Assembly: GCF_023284045.1 (NCBI RefSeq)
Contig: NZ_JAKIKQ010000002.1
Coordinates: forward strand, 310,001 to 374,000
DNA: 64,000 bases
From: Shewanella kaireitica
Lineage (GTDB): Bacteria; Pseudomonadota; Gammaproteobacteria; Enterobacterales; Shewanellaceae
Direction of reading: 5' to 3'
Of the stretch, positions 9,652-18,222 are shown piece after piece; position 1 is the first letter of the stretch, and every line of letters begins with the position of its first letter. The notes beneath the pieces are model-generated. The model was not told the DNA's origin and did no database searches. It saw only the letters and a program-made list of their open reading frames with translations. The position numbers and the translations under genes are program-made.

Positions 9652-11184
9652 ATGAGCGAGTCAAAAGATGCTTACGCAGATAACGACCTACGGGAAGTCA
9701 AACAGCTGGGAATGTGGGCCTCAATTGCCAGCTTAAGCTATATATTTTGGATTGTCGGCGGCATGGAGCTGGTCGAGCGTATCGCCTACTATGGTGTTAA
9801 AGCCAGTGCGGGCTTGTACGCTAAAGCGCCTGTATCTGAAGGTGGCCTAGGGATCACCTTAAGTGACTACGGTATCATTATCGGCCTTTGGGCGATGATG
9901 CAAACCTTTATTCCAGTGTTTACTGGCGGTATTTCTGACCGTGTTGGTTATAAAGAAACGATTTTCGCTTCAACGCTGATTAAGATCGCAGGCTACTTAG
10001 TGATGGCCTTTTTCCCAAGCTTCTATGGCTTCCTTATTGGGGCGATGCTGCTTGCCGGGGGAACCGGGGTATTTAAGCCCGGCATTCAGGGCACACTAGT
10101 ACTGTCTACAGGTCGACAAAACACCTCGATGGCCTGGGGTATATTCTATCAAGTAGTTAACATTGGCGGTTTCTTAGGGCCACTTGTTGCCGTGCACATG
10201 CGCCAACTGTCTTGGGATAATGTCTTCTTTGCTTGTGCTGCAATTATCTCACTTAACTTCCTATTTTTACTGGCCTATAAAGAGCCTGGTAAAGAGGAAC
10301 GTTTGGAGCGTAACCGTAAAGTAAAGTCAGGCGAAATTAAACAAGTGGCATTGTGGCGTGATGCGTTGCATGAGCTGAAAAAGCCTGTGGTTATCTATTA
10401 CATGTTGGTATTCGCTGGCTTCTGGTTCCTGTTCAACTCACTGTTCGACGTCCTGCCAATTCACATCGCTGAGTGGGTCGATACCAGTGTGATTGTGACT
10501 TCGCTATTTGGCCCTGAAGGTACCTCTAATGGTTTCTTCCAGTTCTGGTTAGGCTTAGATAATAGCGGTACAAAGGTGATGCCAGAAGGGATGCTTAACC
10601 TTAACGCCGGTATGATCATGACCACCTGTTTCTTAGTGGCGGCATTAACGGCCAAGTACCGTATTACTACAGCAATGTTAGGTGGTTGCTTACTGAGTAT
10701 TTTTGCCTTTGTACTGATTGGTGCAACGAACGCAGCTTGGATGATCGTACTAGCGATTGCGATGTTCTCATTCGGCGAAATGATGATTAGTCCGAAGAAA
10801 AATGAGTTTATGGGTAACATTGCCCCTGAAGGCAAAAAGGCCATGTATCTTGGTTTTGTTATGCTTCCTCAAGGTATTGGCTGGACGCTTGAAGGCTTCT
10901 TTGGCCCTAAACTGTATGAGATGTATGCCTCAAAAGAGATCTTCTCTTTAGAAGCATTAGCTGAGCGTGGTATGAGTGCCACTGAAATTAGTGCCATTCC
11001 TCAAGGTGAAGCCTTTACCACTTTGGTGGCTTTCACAGGTGAGCCTGCACAAGAATTAACGACCTTACTGTATAACACCCATAACATTGGTATGGCGTGG
11101 TACATCATTGCGGCTATCGGTACGATTTCTGCGGTGGGTATTTATCTGTATGGTAAATGGTTGTACAAGCTACAACAGAGCTAA
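9652..11184 (+). CDS. POT/PTR family proton-dependent peptide transporter-like MFS protein
   Basis: Inner-membrane transporter of 510 residues with 12 or more hydrophobic segments. Helix 1 holds the ExxERxxYYG-type signature (ELVERIAYYG, about 39-48), the proton-coupling motif of the POT family. Loop 2-3 has the MFS pattern GGISDRVGYKET, and helix 4-5 has GTGVFKPGIQGT. It is longer in the middle loop than canonical E. coli Dtp proteins (TSLFGPEGTSN...SGTKVMPEG), so the substrate may not be a simple di- or tripeptide. It is monocistronic between its own ribosome-binding site and a shared terminator. Confidence 0.85.
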   Translation: MSESKDAYADNDLREVKQLGMWASIASLSYIFWIVGGMELVERIAYYGVKASAGLYAKAPVSEGGLGITLSDYGIIIGLWAMMQTFIPVFTGGISDRVGYKETIFASTLIKIAGYLVMAFFPSFYGFLIGAMLLAGGTGVFKPGIQGTLVLSTGRQNTSMAWGIFYQVVNIGGFLGPLVAVHMRQLSWDNVFFACAAIISLNFLFLLAYKEPGKEERLERNRKVKSGEIKQVALWRDALHELKKPVVIYYMLVFAGFWFLFNSLFDVLPIHIAEWVDTSVIVTSLFGPEGTSNGFFQFWLGLDNSGTKVMPEGMLNLNAGMIMTTCFLVAALTAKYRITTAMLGGCLLSIFAFVLIGATNAAWMIVLAIAMFSFGEMMISPKKNEFMGNIAPEGKKAMYLGFVMLPQGIGWTLEGFFGPKLYEMYASKEIFSLEALAERGMSATEISAIPQGEAFTTLVAFTGEPAQELTTLLYNTHNIGMAWYIIAAIGTISAVGIYLYGKWLYKLQQS

Positions 11185-11220
11185 ACTGAACTCACTTATG
11201 TGAACTCGCTTTAAAACTAA

Positions 11221-11246
11221 AAAAGCTGACATGAATGTCAGCTTTT
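11221..11246. terminator. Bidirectional terminator between POT transporter and satP
   Basis: Perfect stem AAAAGCTGAC/GTCAGCTTTT with a six-base loop, T-rich on both strands, between two convergent genes. Confidence 0.9.
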
Positions 11247-11267
11247 TTGTTTTCTAGCCCGATAAAC

Positions 11268-11894
11268 TTACGCCGCTTTTAACGATGGCGTCGCCTCAGT
11301 TACCGCAGCTGTGCTTGCAGCAAATCTGACTTTGCCAACAGGAAGAATAACTCGGCCATACTCAGCGTTAAGCACTTGCGCCATGGCAAAGTAAATAGCA
11401 CTTAAACCACAGAAAATACCTTCAAAGCCAGCAATGGTGCCAATCAGTTCGCTGCCAGTAAAGTCACGTGCAGCCAACAGGAAAAACAGTATGGTTAACG
11501 AGCCAAATACGATCTGTTTGGCCAGTGGGTAGCGCATTGAACCGATAAACATAAAGCCAGTGAACATGCCCCATAACGCTAAATACCAACCCATAAAGCT
11601 CGCTGGACTTGCTGCTAACCCCATTTTTGGCATAACAATAAGTGCAACGAGTGTTAACCAGAACAAACCGTAAGAGGTAAACGCTGTCGTACCAAAGGTA
11701 TCGCCACGTTTGAAACACATCATGCCCACTAATACTTGTCCAATACCGCCATAAAATATGCCCATCGCTAAAATCATAGAGTCGATAGGGAAAAAGCCAG
11801 CGTTATGGATATTAAGCAAAACGGTAGTCATACCGAAACCCATTAAGCCAAGCGGCGCTGGATTTGCTAAAGAATTGGTGTGCTGTGTAGACAT
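11268..11894 (-). CDS. satP: Acetate/succinate uptake transporter, GPR1/FUN34/YaaH family
   Basis: Inner-membrane protein of 208 residues with six predicted helices. The family signature [14 protein letters not shown] is at residues 11-24. [12 protein letters not shown] (about 48-59) and the conserved [13 protein letters not shown] loop follow. These proteins take up acetate and other short monocarboxylates or succinate as hexameric channels. It is monocistronic. Upstream are two nested dyads and, further out, a good CRP-like site, which fits carbon-source control. Confidence 0.92.
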   Translation of the reverse strand: MSTQHTNSLANPAPLGLMGFGMTTVLLNIHNAGFFPIDSMILAMGIFYGGIGQVLVGMMCFKRGDTFGTTAFTSYGLFWLTLVALIVMPKMGLAASPASFMGWYLALWGMFTGFMFIGSMRYPLAKQIVFGSLTILFFLLAARDFTGSELIGTIAGFEGIFCGLSAIYFAMAQVLNAEYGRVILPVGKVRFAASTAAVTEATPSLKAA

Positions 11895-11931
11895 TGAGTT
11901 CCCCTACAGGAATTGGCCAATCAAATAGGTA

Positions 11932-11972
11932 GCGGTTATGGTTAACCGCACTAGATTAACAATGGTTAATCT
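11932..11972. promoter_or_regulatory. Two adjacent inverted repeats upstream of satP
   Basis: GCGGTTA/TAACCGC (11932-11938 and 11943-11949) is followed by AGATTAAC/GTTAATCT (11953-11960 and 11965-11972). They lie 38-78 bp before the satP start on the minus strand, where operator sites are expected. Confidence 0.45.
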
Positions 11973-12156
11973 TAGCGCCGCGGATTCTAGAGCAACCAAT
12001 AACGTCAATCAATCATTCTCGATGCCACTCAAATATGCACTCCTAAACATATTTATCCACATTTAATATTAGTATTCATAAACTTAAGGCTAATCATTGC
12101 TAAAGCCTCAAACGAAGAAAGGCCGCCAAGAGCAATACCACAATTCCCACAGAAAA

Positions 12157-12172
12157 AGTGACCACCGTCACA
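12157..12172. promoter_or_regulatory. Candidate CRP site
   Basis: AGTGACCACCGTCACA matches the CRP pattern TGTGA-N6-TCACA with one mismatch and perfect GTGA/TCAC arms. It lies 263 bp upstream of satP and downstream of the cytochrome gene, so satP would be the target. The 11895-12381 region otherwise holds only the satP dyads and the cytochrome terminator. Confidence 0.4.
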
Positions 12173-12291
12173 CGCATGCGGAATTAGCACTTTAGCAAAT
12201 GATGTTATTGGTTATGCATTGAGGTTAAATATTGCGCTGGCTCACAAAGTTGTACATCGGACTCTATTCGAGCTAAAAGATGATTTGCATC

Positions 12292-12317
12292 AAAAAAAGG
12301 GGAGCCCGAAGGCTCCC
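12292..12317 (-). terminator. Terminator of the decaheme cytochrome gene
   Basis: On the minus strand the stem GGGAGCC/GGCTCCC with a four-base TTCG loop is followed by CCTTTTTTT, about 65 bp after the stop codon. Confidence 0.88.
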
Positions 12318-12330
12318 AAGAGGTTCAATT

Positions 12331-12357
12331 GCGGCGAGAAGCAGGGGATCTCGCCGC
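12331..12357. other. Second hairpin in the cytochrome 3' UTR
   Basis: A 9-bp perfect GC-rich stem GCGGCGAGA/TCTCGCCGC lies between the cytochrome stop and its terminator. It has no T-run, so it may protect the mRNA 3' end rather than terminate. Confidence 0.5.
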
Positions 12358-12381
12358 GGGTGATGCTTTTATAATTTTAAG

Positions 12382-14673
12382 TTAGTGGGCGCCTCCAGCA
12401 TGCATCTTATCAATGCCGTAAGTCTTACCTTCGGCGTGACAAGTCGCACAAGATTCAACAGGTAGATTAGCCGTCGATGAAGGCTCGCCATCGACTACGG
12501 CCCCATTACTCTTAAAGTGAGCCATCGCCGCGGCATCTGAATGAGCATGACAAGTTCGACACGCTTCAGCTGTTGGGCTAATAAATGTCGTTGCTGCGCC
12601 ATCAACCGCGATTGCACGTTTACCTGACGCTAATCCACCATCTGCAGCGAACAGATTCACGCCATCCTTATGACAAGCTGCACATTGAGTTGCTACCGCC
12701 GGATACCCTTTAGTTTCCATGTTTGAATTCAAGTGAATCGCAGGGAAGCCTCGGTTATCATCCCAAAGTCCTGAATGGAAACGGTGAGCAACAGCAAACA
12801 AGTCACGAGTATTGTAGTTCAGACCTTCAATTGGCTTGAAGATAGGATTGCCGTCAGCATCTACTTCATCAGTCTTATACTCAGGTTGTACATGATAAGA
12901 CCCACCCCAAGTATCGTTATGACACCCAACACACTGGTCAAAACGCTCATCCCCGTAATGTTTCGCAATACCTAAAGAGGTATGACAAGTATTACATTTA
13001 GCTTCGTCAGCGGTCACGCGTTCAGGGTCACTAAAGCGAGAGATGTTAGCATCACTGCCATCAGCATTAGCCAAGTTCCAGTATGCTGGAGCCATAGTAA
13101 TAGCTACATAACCAATATCATACTGTGCTTCGCCACTTGCGTCTAAGCACTCAATCATCATGCCTTTAGCGTCAGTACACACTGAGAAGCGTGGTGTAAT
13201 GGCAATGCTCTTACCGTCTAAGTTGTAATCTGCTGTTTGAGTAACAACCAGTTGACCACCAGCAGCAACAACACCGTCTAGATTAACCGACTTACTACCA
13301 TAATAAGTACCATCTGCATTAACCCAGCCTGTCTTCATCTCGTCATACTTAGTGAAGCCAGTGAACTCAAAACCATCAGCGACAGCTGCGCCATCGATTT
13401 TAACGTCAAATGTAATAACGATTTCATCAGCATCAGCCGTAGCACTTTCAGTGTATGAGACGGCGCTTACTGCAATCTCAATGGAGTCAGTCGCCATCGC
13501 CCGCACACCCACTTTATGTGCTTGTTCTGGGCTCAAAGATCCACCGCCATGACAACCAGAACATGCCGCATCGCTCTCAGGTACAATACCTAAGTGGCCC
13601 TCACCCGTTTCAAAGTTAACGTCAGTATGACAAGAGACACAGGCTTCAGCGTAAACGTTGTCGTTCCACTGCATGCCATTGTCATGACAAGTGGTACATT
13701 CATTTAACTCTGATGGGAAACCTATTTCACCAAACTCTTCTTTAGCTTCGCCCGTAAGATCAAGGTGATGACCAGCATGCAGCGTATGGATCATCGCGTT
13801 CCAGTTTGCGTTCCAACCTTTTTCTGGGTCAGCTTCGCCGCCCGCATAAGCGGGGTTATGGCACGCTACGCAGTTCTCCACTTTTTGATAGTTATGGTGC
13901 GCACCGATGTTGGCAATACGAATGTCAGTGACTGCATAACCGTCGAGTTGACTGTGACACTTAATACAAGCCGCATTAGAAACTGAGTCCTTTTGCGAAA
14001 TAGCAAGCTCGCCCGTGGCAGGAATGAAATCAACGGGTGTTGATAGCAGCTTGTCTGAAATGCCAACACCATTGGCATCCACTACATTATAAGTACGCAC
14101 CATTACGCGAAATAGGTTATTAGCATCGCCATCTGCTAGCACAACTGGCGCATTACCTTCATGCTCCCAAGTACCGGTATAGGTGCCAGGATTAGTTTCA
14201 TCTTCAACTAAGGTACATGCATCAACTTCTGCGCCGCCACGAGCGGTTGCCTTCCCCGTTGGTGTACAGTACATGCTAGAACCAAACTCATTAGCGAGTG
14301 CATTGTTCTGCCAGAGAATTGGGGCACCGGTATCCGTTTCATTGGCCGCTTGATTCATCACATAAAGCGCCACTTTATCTAAACCGGTAAAAGGCATTGC
14401 TTCGCCTTTACTATCTTTGCCTGTTACTGTGAACTTAATTGAAAAATCATCGCTGCCGACCACGACTATGTCAGCAGGAGCGAGTGTAAGTACAAAGTCA
14501 GCAGCGCTGCCAACCGTATCGACAGTAATTCCAGCGGGCGTTCCTGGAGTACCAGGAATACCTGGTTCACCCGGCGCACCATCTTTGCCATCGTCACCAT
14601 CACTACAAGCTGTTAGACCCATGGCTGTGATTAATGCCATCGCCAATAAAGACTTCTTATGTGTTCTCATCAT
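12382..14673 (-). CDS. OmcA/MtrC family decaheme c-type cytochrome lipoprotein
   Basis: Outer-membrane surface cytochrome of 763 residues, predicted to pass electrons to extracellular acceptors. It has a lipoprotein signal with lipobox LTAC (Cys23), then a collagen-like Gly-X-Y linker (about 29-48). A split-barrel domain I runs to about 225. Ten CxxCH motifs start at Cys236, 268, 326, 345 and 371, and then at 560, 581, 664, 705 and 742. They form two pentaheme domains separated by a second barrel (about 395-545), as in MtrC, MtrF and OmcA. Extra cysteine pairs sit in each barrel (136/153 and 499/509). The length is closest to OmcA. No mtrA or mtrB homologue is beside it, so it is an orphan relying on a porin-cytochrome conduit elsewhere. 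A LysR gene lies immediately upstream on the same strand. Confidence 0.93.
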   Translation of the reverse strand: MMRTHKKSLLAMALITAMGLTACSDGDDGKDGAPGEPGIPGTPGTPAGITVDTVGSAADFVLTLAPADIVVVGSDDFSIKFTVTGKDSKGEAMPFTGLDKVALYVMNQAANETDTGAPILWQNNALANEFGSSMYCTPTGKATARGGAEVDACTLVEDETNPGTYTGTWEHEGNAPVVLADGDANNLFRVMVRTYNVVDANGVGISDKLLSTPVDFIPATGELAISQKDSVSNAACIKCHSQLDGYAVTDIRIANIGAHHNYQKVENCVACHNPAYAGGEADPEKGWNANWNAMIHTLHAGHHLDLTGEAKEEFGEIGFPSELNECTTCHDNGMQWNDNVYAEACVSCHTDVNFETGEGHLGIVPESDAACSGCHGGGSLSPEQAHKVGVRAMATDSIEIAVSAVSYTESATADADEIVITFDVKIDGAAVADGFEFTGFTKYDEMKTGWVNADGTYYGSKSVNLDGVVAAGGQLVVTQTADYNLDGKSIAITPRFSVCTDAKGMMIECLDASGEAQYDIGYVAITMAPAYWNLANADGSDANISRFSDPERVTADEAKCNTCHTSLGIAKHYGDERFDQCVGCHNDTWGGSYHVQPEYKTDEVDADGNPIFKPIEGLNYNTRDLFAVAHRFHSGLWDDNRGFPAIHLNSNMETKGYPAVATQCAACHKDGVNLFAADGGLASGKRAIAVDGAATTFISPTAEACRTCHAHSDAAAMAHFKSNGAVVDGEPSSTANLPVESCATCHAEGKTYGIDKMHAGGAH

Positions 14674-14738
14674 CTTATCCCTTTATAGGTATTATTTTCT
14701 GCAAACGCAGTAAATTGAATATAGAAGAATGCGAGATA

Positions 14739-14759
14739 TGTGAAACAATTTTGTTTACA
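14739..14759. promoter_or_regulatory. Dyad in the promoter region of the decaheme cytochrome
   Basis: TGTgAAACAATTTTGTTTaCA is an imperfect palindrome centred about 76 bp upstream of the cytochrome start. The position fits an operator for a global or local regulator. It is not a good CRP or FNR consensus. Confidence 0.4.
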
Positions 14760-14781
14760 GCTTGTGATTAGAATTTAAAGA

Positions 14782-14831
14782 TTCAATTAATGAAATTCCA
14801 ATTAGTGAAAATGGCAATTTCATTAATTGAA
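14782..14831. promoter_or_regulatory. 16-bp perfect inverted repeat between LysR gene and cytochrome gene
   Basis: Arms at 14782-14797 (TTCAATTAATGAAATT) and 14816-14831 are perfect reverse complements with an 18-bp spacer. It lies 109-158 bp upstream of the cytochrome start and 29 bp after the LysR stop. The AT-rich stem has no T-tract, which argues against an ordinary terminator. A tandem binding site for the adjacent LysR regulator is the preferred reading. Confidence 0.5.
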
Positions 14832-14859
14832 ATTAGCAAAAACTGCATGCCTGAAGTGG

Positions 14860-15825
14860 CTAGTAAGAGTGGAGTAGATCTGCAACTATTTGAATCAAGA
14901 TTTCTCTTTGACCTATAGTGTAGCGGCGGTTTTTAGCCTCTTTCTCTACAATAAAATACTGGGGTGACAGCATGTCACCGTGCAATAGACTCACTTGCTC
15001 TTTTGGCAGTGGTTCAGTTCTCAAAGTGGGGATACTATTGCACACGTCAGCCTCGACAGCAGGCAAAAAAGCGATACTTCCCATGGTCATCAGGTGGCAA
15101 AACCATGCCTCTCTACTAGCCACTTTATCTACACTCTTAAGCTCAATTCTGGCATTGCGACAATACATTTCTAGCGGATCAATCTTATCATTAAAGCCCT
15201 TACTTTCGAGGTATAAAAATGGTTGTTGTGCTATCTGTTCTAAGGTGATGTTAGGCATGTGCTGCCAGATAGGATGCTGTACTCTCGCTGCAATATGCAC
15301 ACTATCGAGCGTTCCCAGTAACTCGCACTCCAACTCTGAAGCGTTTGATGTGTCAAACCCTATACCAAAATCTAGCTCACCATTATGGATCTGCTCTGCT
15401 GTATGGCAATCCCAACAGTGTAAACGGATTTTCCCCATCGCCTCTTGCTCTGCATGTTCACTAATCGCCACGGCTAAGCTACTCATAATGCTCTGAGTGA
15501 CTGCAATATTAAGCGACGGTATTTGAGCTATTTCATCTTCGTCAAAGGCAACTTGCTCAAGATGGTTAACAGCTCGGTAGAAACTGCAGATAGGTTCATA
15601 TAAAGCTTCGGCTAAGGGAGTGGGTTTGAGCCCTTGCTGGCGGCGGTAAAAAAGCTCATCGTTAAACGTAATACGCAGTTGAGTTAAGCAGCGACTCACT
15701 TTAGGGGCTGATACTTGTAGCTCACTGGCCGTGGTATTTGCATGACCATTTTCATACAAAGTCTTAAACACGATAAGGCAGAAAATATCTAACTCAGACA
15801 GTTTTTTTAGCGAGTCATTTAACAT
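14860..15825 (-). CDS. LysR family transcriptional regulator
   Basis: DNA-binding regulator of 321 residues. The N-terminal winged helix-turn-helix (about 10-70) reads TLYENGHANTTASELQVSAPKVSRCLTQLR as helix-turn-helix plus linker. An effector-binding periplasmic-fold domain spans about 100-310. It lies directly upstream of, and on the same strand as, the decaheme cytochrome, separated by 186 bp with a large inverted repeat. This suggests local control of the cytochrome. The co-inducer cannot be told from sequence. Confidence 0.88.
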   Translation of the reverse strand: MLNDSLKKLSELDIFCLIVFKTLYENGHANTTASELQVSAPKVSRCLTQLRITFNDELFYRRQQGLKPTPLAEALYEPICSFYRAVNHLEQVAFDEDEIAQIPSLNIAVTQSIMSSLAVAISEHAEQEAMGKIRLHCWDCHTAEQIHNGELDFGIGFDTSNASELECELLGTLDSVHIAARVQHPIWQHMPNITLEQIAQQPFLYLESKGFNDKIDPLEMYCRNARIELKSVDKVASREAWFCHLMTMGSIAFLPAVEADVCNSIPTLRTEPLPKEQVSLLHGDMLSPQYFIVEKEAKNRRYTIGQREILIQIVADLLHSY

Positions 15826-16130
15826 GATGTATAAGGTCTAATTGAATACTTAGTTATAGGTATAGCATAGCGATAGGTAGGAAAGCGTGTTCTACGCTGT
15901 TAGTGGCAAGTTAAAGTTCAATAATTTGGCTTGGGTCACAGCGCAAAAAAGCAGCACGTATCAACACGGAAAAGCACACTGCTAGAGGATTTAACTAGTT
16001 GAGCTACCAATGGCAGTGCGTAACTGTAAAGCAGCAATCAACTTACGGCTTGATCTACTTAAGATTATATTTAGATAGCCAAGCACGCTGCTCACCTGTG
16101 CATTCGCAGATGCACAGCAAAGACGAATGC
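15826..16130. other. Intergenic region with a hairpin after rsuA
   Basis: 305 bp without a gene. An 8-bp perfect stem CTGTGCAT/ATGCACAG at 16096-16117 lies 14 bp after the rsuA stop on the minus strand. It lacks a T-run, so it is a weak terminator candidate. Confidence 0.45.
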
Positions 16131-16832
16131 TTAGCAGCAAATTTCTGCGGTTGAGAGCACTCTGCTTTGGCCTGCTAATAGTTGCGGATCTAGCACTATT
16201 TCGCCTACGGAAATACGATGCAGCCCAATAACAGGGTTGCGAAAGCGGCCAAACATGCGCTTTATTTGATGATAGCGCCCTTCCAACAAGGTTACCAAAG
16301 CGGTATGGCTACCAATAATTTCAAGCTTGGCTGGTAAGGTGGTAATGTCTTCAAACTCAAAATACATCCCCTCTTGAAAAGCTTTTATATAGCTTTCATC
16401 TATTGGGTTTTTCAAATTTACACGGTAAAGCTTTGCCACCTTATGCTCAGGTGACATTAACCGTTTTGACCATCGGCCATCATTAGTTAGCAGCAGTAAG
16501 CCTGACGTATTGAGATCTAAGCGGCCGACAATATGTAACTGCTGCTTGTCGGGATGAGTGAGTAGGTCGATTACCGTTTTATGCTTGTCATCAACAGTGG
16601 CACTTACCACCCCCACAGGTTTATGCAGCATCAGATAAGTCGGTGTATTGGCTTGTAGGACTTCGCCCTCTAGCGTGATATAGGAAAACTCATCAACAAT
16701 CTGATCGACATCTCTGGCTATCTCACCATCTACTTTAACTAGCCCTTTAGCCAGTAGTACTCTGACATGCTTGCGGTTAATCCCTTTGGTTGTACTGATA
16801 AACCTATCTAGCCGTGCTCGTTTAGATTCCAT
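16131..16832 (-). CDS. rsuA: 16S rRNA pseudouridine synthase, RsuA family
   Basis: Cytoplasmic RNA-modifying enzyme of 233 residues, close to the 231 of E. coli RsuA, which makes pseudouridine 516 in 16S rRNA. An S4-like RNA-binding domain (about 7-55, ARLDRFISTTKGINRKHVR) precedes the catalytic domain. The catalytic aspartate lies in GRLDLNTSGLLLLTNDG (about 102-118). The YHQIKRMF motif is near 187. It lies 4 bp after the stop of the SufR-like regulator and is probably co-transcribed with it. RluB/E/F-type specificity cannot be fully excluded. Confidence 0.85.
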   Translation of the reverse strand: MESKRARLDRFISTTKGINRKHVRVLLAKGLVKVDGEIARDVDQIVDEFSYITLEGEVLQANTPTYLMLHKPVGVVSATVDDKHKTVIDLLTHPDKQQLHIVGRLDLNTSGLLLLTNDGRWSKRLMSPEHKVAKLYRVNLKNPIDESYIKAFQEGMYFEFEDITTLPAKLEIIGSHTALVTLLEGRYHQIKRMFGRFRNPVIGLHRISVGEIVLDPQLLAGQSRVLSTAEICC

Positions 16833-16836
16833 ACTG

Positions 16837-17460
16837 TTATCCGTTTAACGGCACTATTTTATAGGCACAACGCCTGGCACCTTCGATAATATGCTCCTCT
16901 CGGCTAATGCTGGCATCTTGTTGTAATAGATTTTGAAACAGTTGTAACTCAGAGCGGCAAAAGTTAAGGCATGAAGACGCGGCTGCGCAAATGGGGCAAT
17001 GATTTTCTAGCAGCCAATAGACACCGTCTGTGCTTTCGACACTGGCCATATACCCCTCTTCTGTACGCAGTTTAGCAAGTACTGCTAACTTGGCGGGTAG
17101 ATCTTTAGCATCAGCTAAGGCTGATTGATACAGCTTAAAAGAAGCATCCTCTCTATGGGCGATAAGTTGCTCTAAGCCTTGATCACCAAAAATCGTTTTT
17201 ACAGAATCGATCAGCTGCACCGTAAGCTCTTCATGGCGATCTGAAAAATGGCTATTACTTTTTGAAGTTAATGACCAATAACGTGTAGGCCTACCGCGGG
17301 AAGCTTTTTTGTCTTCAAATACCACATCACTGTTGTCTTCTAAGCTTTGAAGGTGCTGACGCACGCCCATGGTTGTTAAGCCAAGCTCGGTGGCGATGAC
17401 TTTAGCGGTCAACTCCCCTTGGGTCTTTAACATCTGCAATATTTTGTCGCTGGTCTTCAT
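16837..17460 (-). CDS. SufR-like (COG2345) iron-sulfur transcriptional regulator
   Basis: Predicted DNA-binding sensor of 207 residues. An N-terminal winged helix-turn-helix (about 1-70) is followed by a helical region and a C-terminal cysteine cluster: ENHCPICAAASSCLNFCRSE (about 152-171) and GARRCAYKI (about 195-203). In the SufR family, cysteines of this type bind a [2Fe-2S] or [4Fe-4S] cluster and release DNA on oxidation or iron loss. It is divergent from a flavin reductase gene, and a 10-bp perfect dyad lies between them. Autoregulation and control of the divergent operon are likely. No suf genes are next to it. Confidence 0.85.
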   Translation of the reverse strand: MKTSDKILQMLKTQGELTAKVIATELGLTTMGVRQHLQSLEDNSDVVFEDKKASRGRPTRYWSLTSKSNSHFSDRHEELTVQLIDSVKTIFGDQGLEQLIAHREDASFKLYQSALADAKDLPAKLAVLAKLRTEEGYMASVESTDGVYWLLENHCPICAAASSCLNFCRSELQLFQNLLQQDASISREEHIIEGARRCAYKIVPLNG

Positions 17461-17530
17461 AGTTTCCCCTTAACGCTTAGTGCACATTATTACCGAATCA
17501 GCTTTTAAGTAAACTTTTTTCTTTACTTTA

Positions 17531-17556
17531 TTATGTAAAGATATTACTTTACATAA
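17531..17556. promoter_or_regulatory. Operator dyad of the SufR-like regulator
   Basis: TTATGTAAAG-atatta-CTTTACATAA is a perfect 10-bp inverted repeat. It sits centrally in the 124-bp divergent region and probably overlaps one or both promoters. Two more GTAAA half-sites flank it. Confidence 0.7.
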
Positions 17557-17584
17557 CACTTAATAAACAAAAAGGTTTACTAAA

Positions 17585-18193
17585 ATGGAATTAGTTATTG
17601 TTAGTGGAAGCCAAAGAAAGGACTCGCAAAGCGCCAAAGTTGCTCAATACTTAATGCAACAGATCCAGCCGAGTCATACAGTGAAACACATTGAACTTTG
17701 CCAATATCAACTGCCTTTTTGGGATGGTGATCCCGAGAGTAAAACAACCGACGGCAGTCGCTGGCCCTTTATCTCACAACAAGTAAAACGTGCTGATGCG
17801 CTAATATTAATTACCCCTGAATGGGGTGGAATGGCATCGCCACTGATGAAAAACTTTCTATTAATGTGTGATAACCAAGATACGGCGCACAAACCAGCGC
17901 TGTTAGTCTCAGTAGTAAGCGGCATTAGCGGTGCCTACCCGATAGCAGAGCTACGAATGAATGCGCTAAAAAACAACAAGCTAGTTGCAACACCTGATCA
18001 CCTCATTATTCGTAATGTCGAGCAGGTATTAAATACTGAACAAGCCGTTGATGATCGTGATAAGCACTTACGAGAACGCATCGACTACTGCTTGTACATG
18101 TTGGCGCAGTACAGCGAGGCTTTAACCGTTATTCGCAGTAATCATCAAGATAAGCCCTACCCTAAACAACAAGAGTACTGTTACGGCATGTAA
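17585..18193 (+). CDS. NADPH-dependent FMN reductase family protein
   Basis: Flavodoxin-fold flavoprotein of 202 residues. The phosphate-binding loop GSQRKDSQSAKVAQYL (about 8-23) and the TPEWGGMASPLMKNFL segment (about 78-93) are typical of FMN_red enzymes that reduce FMN, quinones or azo compounds with NAD(P)H. It is divergent from the SufR-like regulator and followed at 29 bp by a VOC gene. The neighbourhood suggests redox or Fe-S stress control. The natural substrate is unknown. Confidence 0.85.
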   Translation: MELVIVSGSQRKDSQSAKVAQYLMQQIQPSHTVKHIELCQYQLPFWDGDPESKTTDGSRWPFISQQVKRADALILITPEWGGMASPLMKNFLLMCDNQDTAHKPALLVSVVSGISGAYPIAELRMNALKNNKLVATPDHLIIRNVEQVLNTEQAVDDRDKHLRERIDYCLYMLAQYSEALTVIRSNHQDKPYPKQQEYCYGM

Positions 18194-18222
18194 CACCCAA
18201 GAGCAACAGCAAGGAGCACATT

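Noticed and set aside
12331..12357. GC-rich hairpin as a second terminator
   Set aside because: It has a good stem but no T-run; recorded as a hairpin only.
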